A stretch of 64,000 bases of DNA from Acidobacteriota bacterium (GCA_013289765.1 JABCZI010000013.1:62001-126000), one strand, 5' to 3'. Positions 34,804-43,192 are shown, counted from the stretch's first letter. Made by a program: numbers and translations. Notes: generated by a model from the letters alone, not told the origin.

Positions 34804-35910
34804 ATGATGAATAGAATGATTGTCGCGAACCTGGTGCACCGGCCGATCCGGTCGCTGATCAGTATTGTGGCTATTGCGCTGGAAGTGGCGCTGATCCTGC
34901 TGATTGCTGGGCTGTGCTACGGCATCATGAACGATTCCAAGAATCGCACGGCCGGCATTGGCGCGGATGTAATCGTACAGCCACCAGGGTCATCGAATTT
35001 AGCGGGCATCAGTGGCGCGCCCGTTCCTATTAAAGTTGGCGATATTCTGCGCGGGTTGCCGCATGTGAAAGTGGTAAGCCCGGTGATCTGGCAGCTTACG
35101 ACGGCGGGCACGCTGGAAGTGATTGATGGAATCGATCTGCCAAGCTTCGAAGGTTTAGGAGGGCCGTTTCAATATATCGCCGGTGGGCCATTTCAAGGTC
35201 CGAATGATGTTTTGGTCGACGACTATATTGCGCGCCAGAAGAATGTAAAGGTCGGCAGCACGATGGAAATTCTGAACCACCCATTCCGCGTCTCCGGAGT
35301 CGTGGAGAATGGCCGCGGCGCGCGCAAGTTTCTGCCGATCTCTACTCTGCAGGACCTGATTGGAGCGAAGGATAAGGCGTCGGTCTTTTATGTGAAGCTC
35401 GACGATCCGGCCAACGCGGACGCGGTGGTGAAAGAAGTGAAGAGCCAGCCGGGCATGGAGAAGTATTCCGTGCAGTCAACCGAGGAATATCTCAGCATGA
35501 TGACGCCCAGCAGCTTGCCGGGATTCCGGCCGTTCATCGGCGTCGTGATTGGGGTGAGCCTGATCATCGGCTTTCTGGTGATTTTCCAATCGATGTATGC
35601 GGCGGTGATGGAGCGCACGCGCGAGATTGGAATTCTGAAAGCGATGGGCGCGTCGAAGTTCTATATCGTAAACGCGATCCTGCGGGAGACGGGGCTGTTG
35701 GCTATGGTGGGCATCGGGTTGGGGATTGTTTTCAGTTTTGCGGCGAGCTGGGGAATCCGGCAGCGCTTTCCGCTGGTACAGGTTGTGGTGAGTGGAGACT
35801 GGGTCGTACGCGCCATGATTGTTGCGGTGGTTGGAGCGATCGCAGGGGCACTGTATCCGGCGTTCAAGGCGGCAGGAAAAGATCCGATTGAGGCGCTGGC
35901 TTATGAGTAA
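34804..35910 (+). CDS. MacB/FtsX-like ABC transporter permease
   Basis: A 368-residue permease with one N-terminal helix (about 16-40), a MacB-type periplasmic domain (about 45-240) and three C-terminal helices (around 245, 300 and 340) with the coupling motif TREIGILKAMGASKFYIVNAI and the final AGKDPIEALAYE. These features identify the MacB family, which exports lipoproteins or antibiotics as dimers. A MacB-type ATPase would be expected next to it but is absent here; the downstream gene is on the other strand. It may use an ATPase encoded elsewhere. Confidence 0.88.
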   Translation: MMNRMIVANLVHRPIRSLISIVAIALEVALILLIAGLCYGIMNDSKNRTAGIGADVIVQPPGSSNLAGISGAPVPIKVGDILRGLPHVKVVSPVIWQLTTAGTLEVIDGIDLPSFEGLGGPFQYIAGGPFQGPNDVLVDDYIARQKNVKVGSTMEILNHPFRVSGVVENGRGARKFLPISTLQDLIGAKDKASVFYVKLDDPANADAVVKEVKSQPGMEKYSVQSTEEYLSMMTPSSLPGFRPFIGVVIGVSLIIGFLVIFQSMYAAVMERTREIGILKAMGASKFYIVNAILRETGLLAMVGIGLGIVFSFAASWGIRQRFPLVQVVVSGDWVVRAMIVAVVGAIAGALYPAFKAAGKDPIEALAYE

Positions 35911-35946
35911 CAGGTTTGGTGCTTACTTAAGACAGACCGTAATTCT

Positions 35947-36468
35947 TTATTCTTCCGATTCCTGCTTCGCTTCGATTCCTGCCCGGCTCAACAGACGCCG
36001 CAATGCTCTTTCCCCAGCGGCACCGCGTTGTTCGCCGGCGATGTTGCCGTCGCGGTCGATCACTACATAGATCGGATAGCTCTGCGCGTTGTACATGGCG
36101 GCAAGATTGGTGTCTTTAGTAAGCACGATGGGAACGGATCGCGGGTGCTCGGCGAGATATTTCTTCACCTTTTGATCGGGCTCGAGGACGTCAACCGCGA
36201 GCACGATCAGGCCTTTGTCGGCGAATTCCTTGGCCATGTCGTCGACCAGTTCGGCTTCAGCTTCGCAGTACTGGCACCAGGTGGTCCAGAACTCGAAGAG
36301 CACGACTTTGCCTTTGACCGATGCGTTGTTGAACTGGTCGCCGGTTGTGGTTTTGGCGCGGAAGCGCGGGGCGGCTTGACCGGTTTCGTCCGCGCCGAAG
36401 ACGAACAGCGTTGTGAGCGCGATCGCCAGGGATGCGAGACGGCGAACGGCCGATAATGGCGCTGCCAT
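35947..36468 (-). CDS. TlpA/ResA-like thioredoxin-fold protein
   Basis: A 173-residue periplasmic protein from the ATG at 36468. A signal peptide ends near FGADE. The thioredoxin domain follows, with the redox pair in WTTWCQYCEAEAEL (CxxC), cis-Pro near SYPIYVVID, and GERALRRLL at the end. These proteins reduce disulfides of cytochrome or other exported proteins. The IS1-family transposon at 36524 inserted 48 bases before its start codon, so it may have displaced the native promoter. Confidence 0.88.
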   Translation of the reverse strand: MAAPLSAVRRLASLAIALTTLFVFGADETGQAAPRFRAKTTTGDQFNNASVKGKVVLFEFWTTWCQYCEAEAELVDDMAKEFADKGLIVLAVDVLEPDQKVKKYLAEHPRSVPIVLTKDTNLAAMYNAQSYPIYVVIDRDGNIAGEQRGAAGERALRRLLSRAGIEAKQESEE

Positions 36469-36515
36469 GGGGCGGAATACTAGCACGAATCAATATGGGC
36501 AACCAGGACATTACG

Positions 36516-36523
36516 TTCATTAA
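36516..36523. repeat. target-site duplication, left copy (TTCATTAA)
   Basis: The 8-bp TTCATTAA directly before the transposon end is repeated exactly at 39240-39247 after the other end. Eight to nine bases is the usual duplication of IS1-family elements. Confidence 0.85.
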
Positions 36524-36567
36524 GGTAGTGTCTTAAACACTGTGTTGCTGACTTAGTTGAATGGCGG

Positions 36568-36822
36568 TCAAGTTGCCTTCGGATCACCGTCGTCCTTCGC
36601 CCACTTTGCTTTCTTGTCGCAAAGGAACGACATTGCGATGCCTACGGCAATAATCACGACACCGATAAATTCGCAGAAGCCTTCGACTGCGCTTGGACGC
36701 CAGAACCGCATAAGCCCCAACGCCAAGATCGAACCAATAATGATTCCAGCTCCTACGCCGCAGGCCGCAAACCACCAGACAGCTTGCCGCTCCAAACGCT
36801 GCGACTTCGATTCTTCAGCCAT
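36568..36822 (-). CDS. passenger: two-helix membrane protein
   Basis: An 84-residue protein from the ATG at 36822. After a charged start (EESKSQRLERQ), two helices (about 16-36 and 46-64) end in a lysine-rich tail. I do not recognise the family. It lies inside the transposon, 11 bases downstream of a coiled-coil frame on the same strand, with which it may form an operon. Confidence 0.6.
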   Translation of the reverse strand: MAEESKSQRLERQAVWWFAACGVGAGIIIGSILALGLMRFWRPSAVEGFCEFIGVVIIAVGIAMSFLCDKKAKWAKDDGDPKAT

Positions 36823-36833
36823 GCCATGGGAGT

Positions 36834-37010
36834 CTACGCCGTCCTCGGTTTCTTGGGCCACGGTTGTCCGGAATCGCGTAACTGCTCCAGATTCCGTATC
36901 GTCTTCCGCAGGGCATCTATCCGCCCTTTAGCATCGTCAATTTGTCGCTTTGCATCGTGTATTAACCCATCCCACTTGGTTAATACATTTTCCTTGACAC
37001 GTTTTTCCAT
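36834..37010 (-). CDS. passenger: short coiled-coil protein
   Basis: A 58-residue frame from the ATG at 37010 (GAGG about nine bases upstream); an ATG at 37031 is also in frame. Almost the whole product looks helical with a heptad pattern (IHDAKRQIDDAKGRIDALRK), suggesting a dimer or partner-binding piece. It diverges from the gene at 37030 with a gap of only 19 bases. The amino-acid pattern supports coding, but no homologue comes to mind. Confidence 0.45.
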   Translation of the reverse strand: MEKRVKENVLTKWDGLIHDAKRQIDDAKGRIDALRKTIRNLEQLRDSGQPWPKKPRTA

Positions 37011-37029
37011 TTGCGTTAACCTCAATTTC

Positions 37030-37503
37030 ATGCCTAACTATACGGCCACTGCCGCTGAATTTGAAGAGGAACTCAGACGGCTTGTTGGCCAAAGAGACGA
37101 ATTGGACCGCCAGATCGCCAATGTGACTAAGGCGCTGGAAGCTATCCAGACACTGGCACAGGAAAGCAGAGAGCCTCTGGTTGTTCCTCCCGATCTTGAT
37201 TCGACACCTGCGGGATTTACGGATCGCGTGCGAACCGTGGTGAGTGCTAACTACCCGAGGGCCGTCACAGCCGTGGAGGTAAGGGACGCACTCTCCGATT
37301 CTGGTTCCGATCTTAAAACGATGCTCATCCACGTCCACAATACACTCAAGCGATTGCAGAGACAGCGCGAGGTTCACGCCAGCCTCGGCTCGGATGGCCG
37401 CACTGCCTACGTTAAAGCGATGGAGAGCGTTGGACAAATTGCTGAGAGGATGCTCTCGGAATACCCCGTTATAACAGAGGCCGAGGCTAAGAGAAGGAAA
37501 TGA
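37030..37503 (+). CDS. passenger: coiled-coil/winged-helix-like protein
   Basis: A 157-residue protein. Residues 5-45 form a coiled coil (EFEEELRRLVGQRDELDRQI). From about 65 a compact region (FTDRVRTVVSANYPRAVTAV, then LKTMLIHVHNTLKRLQRQRE) resembles small winged-helix domains, with an Arg/Gln-rich end. It might bind DNA, perhaps as a regulator of the transposon; this is inference. The frame is open for 80 codons upstream, but 37030 is the first ATG that avoids the divergent gene. Confidence 0.6.
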   Translation: MPNYTATAAEFEEELRRLVGQRDELDRQIANVTKALEAIQTLAQESREPLVVPPDLDSTPAGFTDRVRTVVSANYPRAVTAVEVRDALSDSGSDLKTMLIHVHNTLKRLQRQREVHASLGSDGRTAYVKAMESVGQIAERMLSEYPVITEAEAKRRK

Positions 37504-37660
37504 CTTTCGCGTTGAATACAATCCGCGCAGTGCGGTCAACACTGCGCGGTAGGAAGGCGGAACACAGTGAGAATCGTGATTCAGATCAGATTCACTGCTA
37601 ACGGTCCAACGGTGGAAGTAACCGTTTATCCACCCTAGCGGGTAAACCTTAACGTAATGC

Positions 37661-37692
37661 GCCCCGTCTGCGGCTCGAACCGTAGGCGGGGC
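37661..37692 (+). other. hairpin in the gap before the transposase
   Basis: GCCCCGTCTGCGG (37661-37673) pairs with CCGTAGGCGGGGC (37680-37692), with two wobble pairs and a six-base loop. There is no T tract, so it is not a typical terminator. It may limit read-through or translation of the transposase, 84 bases downstream. The rest of the 273-bp gap (37504-37776) shows nothing else. Confidence 0.5.
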
Positions 37693-37776
37693 TAATCCAA
37701 AGCGCGGAGTGACCCACGCCTCAGACCACAAGCTATTTTGGCTGGTTTCTTCGCATAACGCAAGCGGAGAAATCAG

Positions 37777-38733
37777 ATGACCTGCACCCGATGTAACCAC
37801 CAAGACTGCAAGCGGTTCGGCTATTTCGGAAAGACTCGCGTCCAGAGATGGCGTTGTCAATCCTGTTCTGCTACTTTCTGCGAACCCCACACCAAACTTA
37901 CCCGAGACACGATGGCCGCGAATCCCGATGCGGCAGAACGCGCCCTGCATTGCCTGTTGGAAGGATGCTCGATCCGATCCACAGAACGACTCACCGGACT
38001 CAACCGCAACACGATCATGCGCCTCTTGCTTGTCGCTGGCGAACGCAGCAACCGACTGATGGATGCGAGAATGCGAAATCTCAGCCCCAGGTATTTGCAG
38101 GTTGACGAAATTTGGACCTACGTCGGCAAGAAACGGCGCAACGTGCGTAGCGGAGATTCGCCCGAACTTGGTGACCAATGGATTTACGTGGCCATTGACG
38201 CGGAAACCAAGCTTGTTCCTTCGTTCCGCATCGGCAAGCGCGTGCGTCCTGATACGTGGGCTTTCCTTTGGGACTTGCACAAGCGCCTTGCGAATCGCGT
38301 CCAGCTCACGACGGACGGGCTGAACCACTACACCGTAACCGTTCCCGAGTGCTTCGGTACGGATGTAGACTTCGCACAGTTGACGAAAATGTTTGGCGAC
38401 TACGGGCAGTTCGATACTCCCGAAGCGCGGTACTCCCCACCACGGATCTCGGGGGTTATATCCAAGGTTCGACAAGGCGATCCCGACCCCGACCATATCA
38501 GCACTTCGTTTGTAGAGCGGCAGAACCTGACCATGCGAATGGCGATGCGCCGATTTACGCGACTCACCAATGCGTTCAGCAAGAAGCTGTCGCACCTGAA
38601 AGCCGCTGTCGCTCTGCACTTCGCGTACTATAATTTCTGCCGCGTTCATTCCAGCCTCAGAGTTACTCCCGCGATGGAAGCGGGGATTGCGGATCATGTT
38701 TGGAGCATTCAGGAATTACTTCACTCGGCGTAG
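37777..38733 (+). CDS. IS1-family transposase
   Basis: A 318-residue DDE transposase in one uninterrupted frame. The N-terminal zinc ribbon has four Cys (TRCNHQDCKRFG, WRCQSCSATF). A helix-turn-helix follows (LEGCSIRSTERLTGLNRNTI). The catalytic core has Asp in LQVDEIWTYVG, Asp in TTDGLNHY and Glu in FVERQNLTMRMAMRR, then HFAYYNFCRVHSSL. Single-frame members occur in the larger IS1-family groups, whereas classic IS1 needs a frameshift. Given the intact catalytic triad and ends, it is probably active. Confidence 0.88.
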   Translation: MTCTRCNHQDCKRFGYFGKTRVQRWRCQSCSATFCEPHTKLTRDTMAANPDAAERALHCLLEGCSIRSTERLTGLNRNTIMRLLLVAGERSNRLMDARMRNLSPRYLQVDEIWTYVGKKRRNVRSGDSPELGDQWIYVAIDAETKLVPSFRIGKRVRPDTWAFLWDLHKRLANRVQLTTDGLNHYTVTVPECFGTDVDFAQLTKMFGDYGQFDTPEARYSPPRISGVISKVRQGDPDPDHISTSFVERQNLTMRMAMRRFTRLTNAFSKKLSHLKAAVALHFAYYNFCRVHSSLRVTPAMEAGIADHVWSIQELLHSA

Positions 38734-38742
38734 AGGTTTCGC

Positions 38743-39174
38743 ATGATGGAGCAGTTGTGGAGGATGCGCTGCCAGCGTTGTCAAAAGCCCATCGCGCTCC
38801 CGCGTCGAAACCCAACAGGAACACCTGAGAATCCACAAGATCAACCCACGGGTACTTGGTCTCTAATGATCGTATGCCGTAACTGTGAGCGACGGTTCGA
38901 CTACACGGCACAAGATGTCCGGCTTGATCCCGTTCAAGCGCCAGACCAAGCGTTACCGATTGATGTTCTATGGCGCGGAGTGTTTGAATGTGCCCACGAA
39001 CATTGCAGACGACGCTTCGAAGCGTATACCAGCGCCGAACATTTCTTATCGCCCAACGAAGTACGGCTGTTCTTGTTAAATGCCACGCAGCCAGCCACCT
39101 GCCCTCAAGGTCACTTAGTGCCACCCGTGGCCGTTGGTGATCCCTCAATTGTGAAGCAACTGACGAATTGGTAG
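38743..39174 (+). CDS. passenger: zinc-ribbon protein
   Basis: A 143-residue protein that begins nine bases after the transposase stop, so it is probably co-transcribed. Cys pairs recur: CQRCQKP (about 9-12), VCRNCERRF (about 45-48), ECAHEHCRRRF and CPQGH, a pattern of two zinc ribbons. I do not know the family. Nucleic-acid binding or a partner role for the transposase is possible. Confidence 0.6.
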   Translation: MMEQLWRMRCQRCQKPIALPRRNPTGTPENPQDQPTGTWSLMIVCRNCERRFDYTAQDVRLDPVQAPDQALPIDVLWRGVFECAHEHCRRRFEAYTSAEHFLSPNEVRLFLLNATQPATCPQGHLVPPVAVGDPSIVKQLTNW

Positions 39175-39239
39175 TATCAGCCATGAAATCCGTACCCATT
39201 CCACTCCTTTTCCAGCAACACGCTATTTAAGACAACACC

Positions 39240-39247
39240 TTCATTAA
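39240..39247. repeat. target-site duplication, right copy (TTCATTAA)
   Basis: Identical to 36516-36523. Removing the element and one copy restores a continuous gap between the TlpA-like gene and rplM. Confidence 0.85.
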
Positions 39248-39254
39248 CTCTGCG

Positions 39255-39284
39255 TTGACAATCTCTTGCGCCCTACGGTATCTT
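39255..39284 (+). promoter_or_regulatory. probable rplM-rpsI promoter
   Basis: TTGACA (39255-39260) and TATCTT (39279-39284) are 18 bases apart. Transcription would leave a leader of about 120 nt before rplM, long enough for feedback control by L13 as in other bacteria. The promoter begins only 15 bases beyond the transposon end and was not disrupted. Confidence 0.55.
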
Positions 39285-39411
39285 TAAGACTTTGGGAAGT
39301 CTCGCGGTTGCCCGCCTGATGGTCTGGCGTCCTCGCCGGGGAATCAACGAGCGGTCTTCTTTGTAATATTCAATCGCGTTTCGCAATTTTTATCACTCTG
39401 GGAGAATTCAG

Positions 39412-39867
39412 ATGTCTACCTATTTCCCCAAACCGGGGGAAATTGTGCGCAAGTGGTTCGTCGTGGATGCGGATGGGCAGACGCTTGGGCGGCTGGCCTC
39501 GCAAGTGGCGCGCATCCTTATGGGCAAAGAAAATCCGCAGTACACGCCCTTTCTGGATACCGGCGACCACGTGATTGTGGTGAATGCCGAGAAGATTCGC
39601 ACCACCGGCGTGAAGTCGGAGCAGAAGCAGTATCACCATTACACCGGGTATCCGGGCGGGCTGCGCACTGAAGATTATCGCAAGCGTTTGGCGCGGAAGC
39701 CGGAGCAGATTATTGAAGACGCGGTGCGGCGCATGTTGCCGAAGAACAAGCTGGCGGCGCATATGCTGTCGAAGCTGAATGTTTACAAGGGCGACAAGCA
39801 TCCGCACGAGGCGCAGAAGCCGCAGGACCTGAAATTGGAAGTGCGGGCGTACAGCGGGAAGAGTTAA
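39412..39867 (+). CDS. rplM: 50S ribosomal protein L13
   Basis: A 151-residue protein, slightly longer than E. coli L13 (142). Conserved blocks are [40 protein letters not shown] and [20 protein letters not shown]13 binds 23S rRNA early in large-subunit assembly. It forms the usual pair with rpsI, 73 bases downstream, probably in one message; the gap holds a short repeat-like stretch. Confidence 0.97.
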   Translation: MSTYFPKPGEIVRKWFVVDADGQTLGRLASQVARILMGKENPQYTPFLDTGDHVIVVNAEKIRTTGVKSEQKQYHHYTGYPGGLRTEDYRKRLARKPEQIIEDAVRRMLPKNKLAAHMLSKLNVYKGDKHPHEAQKPQDLKLEVRAYSGKS

Positions 39868-39940
39868 GCAGGAGATCCTTCGCTTCGCCTGAAGAACGGC
39901 TGCGCTCAGGATCACAACAAGATTAGGAGCTAAAAGCTAA

Positions 39941-40336
39941 ATGGCAGAATTGGTGCAGTATTACGGAACGGGACGGCGGAAGCGGGCGATTGCGCGTGTG
40001 TATCTGCGTCCGGGCAGCGGCGGTTTCAAGGTGAATGGGCGTGAGTTCGAAGAGTATTTTGTGACGCCGGCGCAGCGCTCCGCGGCAAAAGCGCCGCTCG
40101 CTTCTACCGATACGGCTGTTTCGTTCAACATTGTCGCCAGCGTTCTTGGCGGCGGAGTTCGCGGACAGGCCGATGCGGTGAAGCTCGGAATTGCGCGCGC
40201 CTTGATGCAGTTCAATGCGGAGTTGCGCGGCAAGCTGAAGGCTGAGGGCATGGTGACCCGTGACCCCCGCGGTAAGGAACGAAAGAAGTACGGCCAGAAG
40301 GGCGCGCGTAAACGCTTCCAGTTCTCGAAGCGCTAA
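39941..40336 (+). CDS. rpsI: 30S ribosomal protein S9
   Basis: A 131-residue protein of standard length. It has [19 protein letters not shown] and [18 protein letters not shown]. It ends in [17 protein letters not shown], the basic tail whose last Arg touches P-site tRNA. It follows rplM in the universal order. Confidence 0.97.
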   Translation: MAELVQYYGTGRRKRAIARVYLRPGSGGFKVNGREFEEYFVTPAQRSAAKAPLASTDTAVSFNIVASVLGGGVRGQADAVKLGIARALMQFNAELRGKLKAEGMVTRDPRGKERKKYGQKGARKRFQFSKR

Positions 40337-40584
40337 AGAGTTTGGTGGCGAGCAAAACCAAGGTTGCTCGGAATGACAAGGGTTTTTAGATTTGGCTAAA
40401 AGCTAGAAGCTTATAGCTGTTTTTAGGTGTTCAATTCTTCTCGTGCCTCGCGGCGCGGGGACGGGAATGGCAATCGGAGAGCGGTACCCAGTTGCCAGTA
40501 CCTAGTTGCCAGCGGTTTTTGCTGGGTACTGGGTACTCGGTACTGAGAACTAGCTTCCCGATGCAGACTGAATAAGGAGGTTCA

Positions 40585-41514
40585 TTGGCTACTATCACCA
40601 TGAAGGAGTTGCTCGAAGCGGGTGTTCACTTCGGGCATCAGACGAAGCGCTGGAATCCCAAGATGAAGGAATACATCTTCGGAGAGCGCAACGGGATTTA
40701 CATTATCGATTTGCAAAAGACGCTGAAGATGTTCAAAGAGGCGTCGAAATTTGTCCAGGAACTGGCGGCCGACGGCAAGATTGTGCTGTTCGTGGGCACC
40801 AAGCGCCAGGCGCAGGACGCCATCGCCGAAGAGGCTACCAAGTGTGGCGGCTACTACATCAACCAGCGCTGGCTGGGCGGACTTCTCACCAACTGGATCA
40901 CGGTGCAGAAGTCGGTGAAGCGGCTGAAGGAGCTCGACGAAATGGCCACTGATGGCCGCTACGAGCTACTGCCGAAAAAAGAAGTGATCAAGCTCGAACG
41001 CGAGCGCAAGCACCTGCAGGCCAACCTGGCTGGCATCAAGAACATGAGCCGGTTGCCCGATGCGGTGTTCGTGATCGATTCGAACAAGGAACAGATTGCG
41101 GTGCGCGAGGCGCGCAAGCTGGGCATCCCGGTGGTCGCGGTCGTTGACACGAATTGCGATCCCAGTGAAGTGGATTACGTAATTCCGGGCAACGACGATG
41201 CGTTGCGCGCGATCCGGCTGTTTACTTCGAAGATTTCGGAGTCGATTGCCGAAGGCGCGCAGTTGATGACCGATAAGCAGGTCGCCGACATGACTGCGGC
41301 GACGGAACAGGCGCAGGCTCGCGAGATGCAGGCGGCGGAAAATGCCGCAGCAGCGCTCGAACTTCGCGCCCAGGAAGCGGCGGCCGCTTCTGATCTGGCG
41401 GACATTGGCGAAAATATCAGCATGGAAGAAGTGCTGGGTCCGGGTACGCATAAGAAGCCGGTTGCGAACGAGGACGAGGTTGAAGTTCCGAAGGTGGAGA
41501 GCCAGACGGTTTAG
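40585..41514 (+). CDS. rpsB: 30S ribosomal protein S2 with C-terminal extension
   Basis: A 309-residue protein. The core (about 1-230) is standard: [37 protein letters not shown] and [25 protein letters not shown] (whole block near 180-205). The start is TTG at 40585 with GGAGG four bases before it; no ATG fits the conserved N-terminus. Some 75 extra residues rich in Ala and Glu follow (about 235-309), beyond E. coli S2 (241 residues). Such tails occur in several phyla; their role is unknown. Confidence 0.96.
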   Translation: MATITMKELLEAGVHFGHQTKRWNPKMKEYIFGERNGIYIIDLQKTLKMFKEASKFVQELAADGKIVLFVGTKRQAQDAIAEEATKCGGYYINQRWLGGLLTNWITVQKSVKRLKELDEMATDGRYELLPKKEVIKLERERKHLQANLAGIKNMSRLPDAVFVIDSNKEQIAVREARKLGIPVVAVVDTNCDPSEVDYVIPGNDDALRAIRLFTSKISESIAEGAQLMTDKQVADMTAATEQAQAREMQAAENAAAALELRAQEAAAASDLADIGENISMEEVLGPGTHKKPVANEDEVEVPKVESQTV

Positions 41515-41572
41515 TTGGTGGCGAGTTGCGAGTACCTAGTACCTAGTAAAAACCGGGCACGTGAAATTTTCT

Positions 41573-41687
41573 GACCCGCGCGGGTCGTCCGGCGCGGGTC
41601 AAAGTTTGTTAGGCAGCATCCAATTGTCGAGACGTTGCTGGCAACGTCTTTTGTGGTGAGAGGAAGAGGCGTAGCAAGCTACGTCTC
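41573..41687. repeat. three hairpin repeats in the rpsB-tsf gap
   Basis: Three perfect or near-perfect hairpins follow one another: GACCCGCGC/GCGCGGGTC (41573-41600), GACGTTGC-TG-GCAACGTC (41631-41648, followed by TTTT), and GAGGCGTAGC-AA-GCTACGTCTC (41666-41687). The last two are variants of one repeat. The middle hairpin with its T run could attenuate transcription between rpsB and tsf. Confidence 0.7.
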
Positions 41688-41716
41688 TACGAATATCGAG
41701 AAGGATCTTCATTCAT

Positions 41717-42373
41717 ATGGGTACTACTGCTGTGAATATTTCTGCGGCACAAGTGAAAGACCTCCGGGAAAAGACCGGGGCTCCGATGATGGATTGCAAA
41801 CAGGCCCTGACCGAGGCCAAAGGCGATATGGAGCAGGCGGTCGTGATCCTGCGCAAGAAGGGCGTTTCGGTTGCGGCCAAGAAAGCGACGCGCGTGACCA
41901 GCGAAGGCGCGGTCACCAGCTACATTCACGCCGGTGGCAAGATTGGCGTGCTGGTGGAAGTGAACTGCGAGAGCGACTTCGTGGCGCGTACCGAGGACTT
42001 CAAGGAACTGGTGCACGACATCGCCATGCACATCGCGGCGAGCGATCCGAAATTTGTGCGCAAAGAAGATGTGACCAAGGCTGATTTCGAGCGCGAGAAG
42101 GATATTTATCTGGCGCAGGCTGTCGCATCCGGCAAACCGCAGAATATTGCGGAGAAGATGGTTGCGGGCAAGATGGAAAAGTTTTATGAGGAAGTCTGCC
42201 TGTTGGAGCAGCCTTTCATCAAAGACCAAACTATGTCGATTGCGCAACTGATCGCTGCGAAGATTGGCAAGCTGGGCGAGAACATCAGCGTGCGCCGCTT
42301 CGCGCGCTTTAAAGTAGGCGATGCCGGCGAGACTGTCGCTACCACCAAGCCCGCCGAACAGAAAGCGGAATAG
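41717..42373 (+). CDS. tsf: elongation factor Ts
   Basis: A 218-residue nucleotide-exchange factor for EF-Tu, of the short form (E. coli has 283 residues). The N-terminal UBA-like part and TDFV-equivalent are present: VKDLREKTGAPMMDCKQAL, then KIGVLVEVNCESDFVART. The C-terminal coiled-coil piece is reduced, ending KLGENISVRRFARFKVGD. It follows rpsB as in most bacteria. Confidence 0.96.
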   Translation: MGTTAVNISAAQVKDLREKTGAPMMDCKQALTEAKGDMEQAVVILRKKGVSVAAKKATRVTSEGAVTSYIHAGGKIGVLVEVNCESDFVARTEDFKELVHDIAMHIAASDPKFVRKEDVTKADFEREKDIYLAQAVASGKPQNIAEKMVAGKMEKFYEEVCLLEQPFIKDQTMSIAQLIAAKIGKLGENISVRRFARFKVGDAGETVATTKPAEQKAE

Positions 42374-42378
42374 TTCCG

Positions 42379-42402
42379 GGCGCCTTCGGGCGCCTTTTTT
42401 TT
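42379..42402 (+). terminator. terminator after tsf
   Basis: GGCGCC-TTCG-GGCGCC is a six-pair stem with a stable TTCG tetraloop, followed by eight T (42395-42402). It lies six bases after the tsf stop. Confidence 0.9.
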
Positions 42403-42410
42403 CGCTTCAG

Positions 42411-42452
42411 GCGAGGGCGAGACGCCCTCGCGACAGCCGGCGGGACGCCGGC
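42411..42452. repeat. two GC-rich hairpin repeats before pyrH
   Basis: GCGAGGGC-GAGAC-GCCCTCGC (42411-42431) and GCCGGCG-GGA-CGCCGGC (42436-42452) are perfect hairpins without T tracts. They occupy the whole gap between the tsf terminator and pyrH, so pyrH must have its promoter within or right after them. Confidence 0.75.
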
Positions 42453-42475
42453 GCTACGTTTCCCCGGCGCTACTT

Positions 42476-43192
42476 ATGACGACCCCTGCCTTCAAACGCG
42501 TTCTGCTCAAGATCTCCGGAGAGGCCCTCGCTGCTAACCAAGGTTTCGGCGTCGATACCGCCCGCATCCATGAAGTCGCGGCGGAATTAGCCGACGTGCA
42601 CAAGCTCGGCGTGCAGCTCGCGATCGTGGTGGGTGGCGGCAACTTTTTTCGTGGCGTAGCCGACCAGGCTCGAGACATGGACCGCGTTTCCGCCGATCAC
42701 ATGGGAATGCTGGCCACGGTGATCAACGCCCTGGCTCTGCAGGATGCGCTCGAAAAACAGAAAGTTTACACGCGTGTGCAAACCGCAATCGAAATGAATC
42801 AGGTGGCCGAGCCGTTCATTCGAAGACGCGCCATCCGGCATCTCGAAAAAGGCCGCGTGGTGATTTTCGCCGGCGGTACTGGCAACCCTTACTTCTCGAC
42901 CGACACTGCGGCGTCCCTGCGCGCCATGGAAATCAAGGCCGACGCGATTCTCAAAGCCACGAAGGTGGATGGAATCTATGACGCTGATCCCATGAAAGTG
43001 AAGGACGCCAAGAAATTCGCAGATATCACCTATATGGATGTTCTAAGGCTGGGGCTGAAGGTAATGGATTCCACCGCGATCAGCTTATGCAAGGACAATA
43101 ACCTGCCGATCATCGTCTTCAACCTGAACCAGCATGGGAATATTCGGCGAGTGCTTACCGGCGAGAAGATTGGATCGCGAGTAGGCGCGTAA
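42476..43192 (+). CDS. pyrH: UMP kinase
   Basis: A 238-residue enzyme that phosphorylates UMP to UDP in pyrimidine synthesis. It has [37 protein letters not shown] and [20 protein letters not shown], and the hexameric amino-acid-kinase fold rather than the eukaryotic type. There is no clear Shine-Dalgarno before the ATG at 42476. The rpsB-tsf-pyrH-frr order is the common bacterial one, although here a terminator separates tsf and pyrH. Confidence 0.96.
   Translation: MTTPAFKRVLLKISGEALAANQGFGVDTARIHEVAAELADVHKLGVQLAIVVGGGNFFRGVADQARDMDRVSADHMGMLATVINALALQDALEKQKVYTRVQTAIEMNQVAEPFIRRRAIRHLEKGRVVIFAGGTGNPYFSTDTAASLRAMEIKADAILKATKVDGIYDADPMKVKDAKKFADITYMDVLRLGLKVMDSTAISLCKDNNLPIIVFNLNQHGNIRRVLTGEKIGSRVGA

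Larger units (their letters stand above)
36524..39239 (+). mobile_element. complete IS1-family transposon with passenger genes
   Basis: A 2716-bp element with matching ends. The left end is GGTAGTGTCTTAAACAC... and the right end, read inward, is GGTGTTGTCTTAAATAG...; 22 of 27 positions agree (36524-36550 and 39213-39239). Both begin GGnnnTG, the IS1-family end. TTCATTAA is duplicated on both sides. It carries an IS1-type transposase and four other genes. IS1 elements are normally 0.7-1.2 kb with one or two frames, but the ISMhu11-like subgroup can be larger. The intact duplication implies a recent insertion. Confidence 0.87.

Noticed and set aside
36937-38697. Long minus-strand frame (586 codons) across the transposon
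   Set aside because: It is antisense to the transposase and to the 37030 gene, and its residues show no domain. The transposase motifs on the plus strand are decisive.
39286-39411. Possible riboswitch or L13-binding leader before rplM
   Set aside because: I cannot identify a conserved aptamer, and the L13 target of other bacteria is not evident; kept only as a leader in the promoter entry.
40481-40560. Repeated GGTACT/TAGTTGCCAG words before rpsB, thought of as a CRISPR-like or tandem array
   Set aside because: Units are irregular and short with no constant spacers; it is a low-order intergenic repeat.
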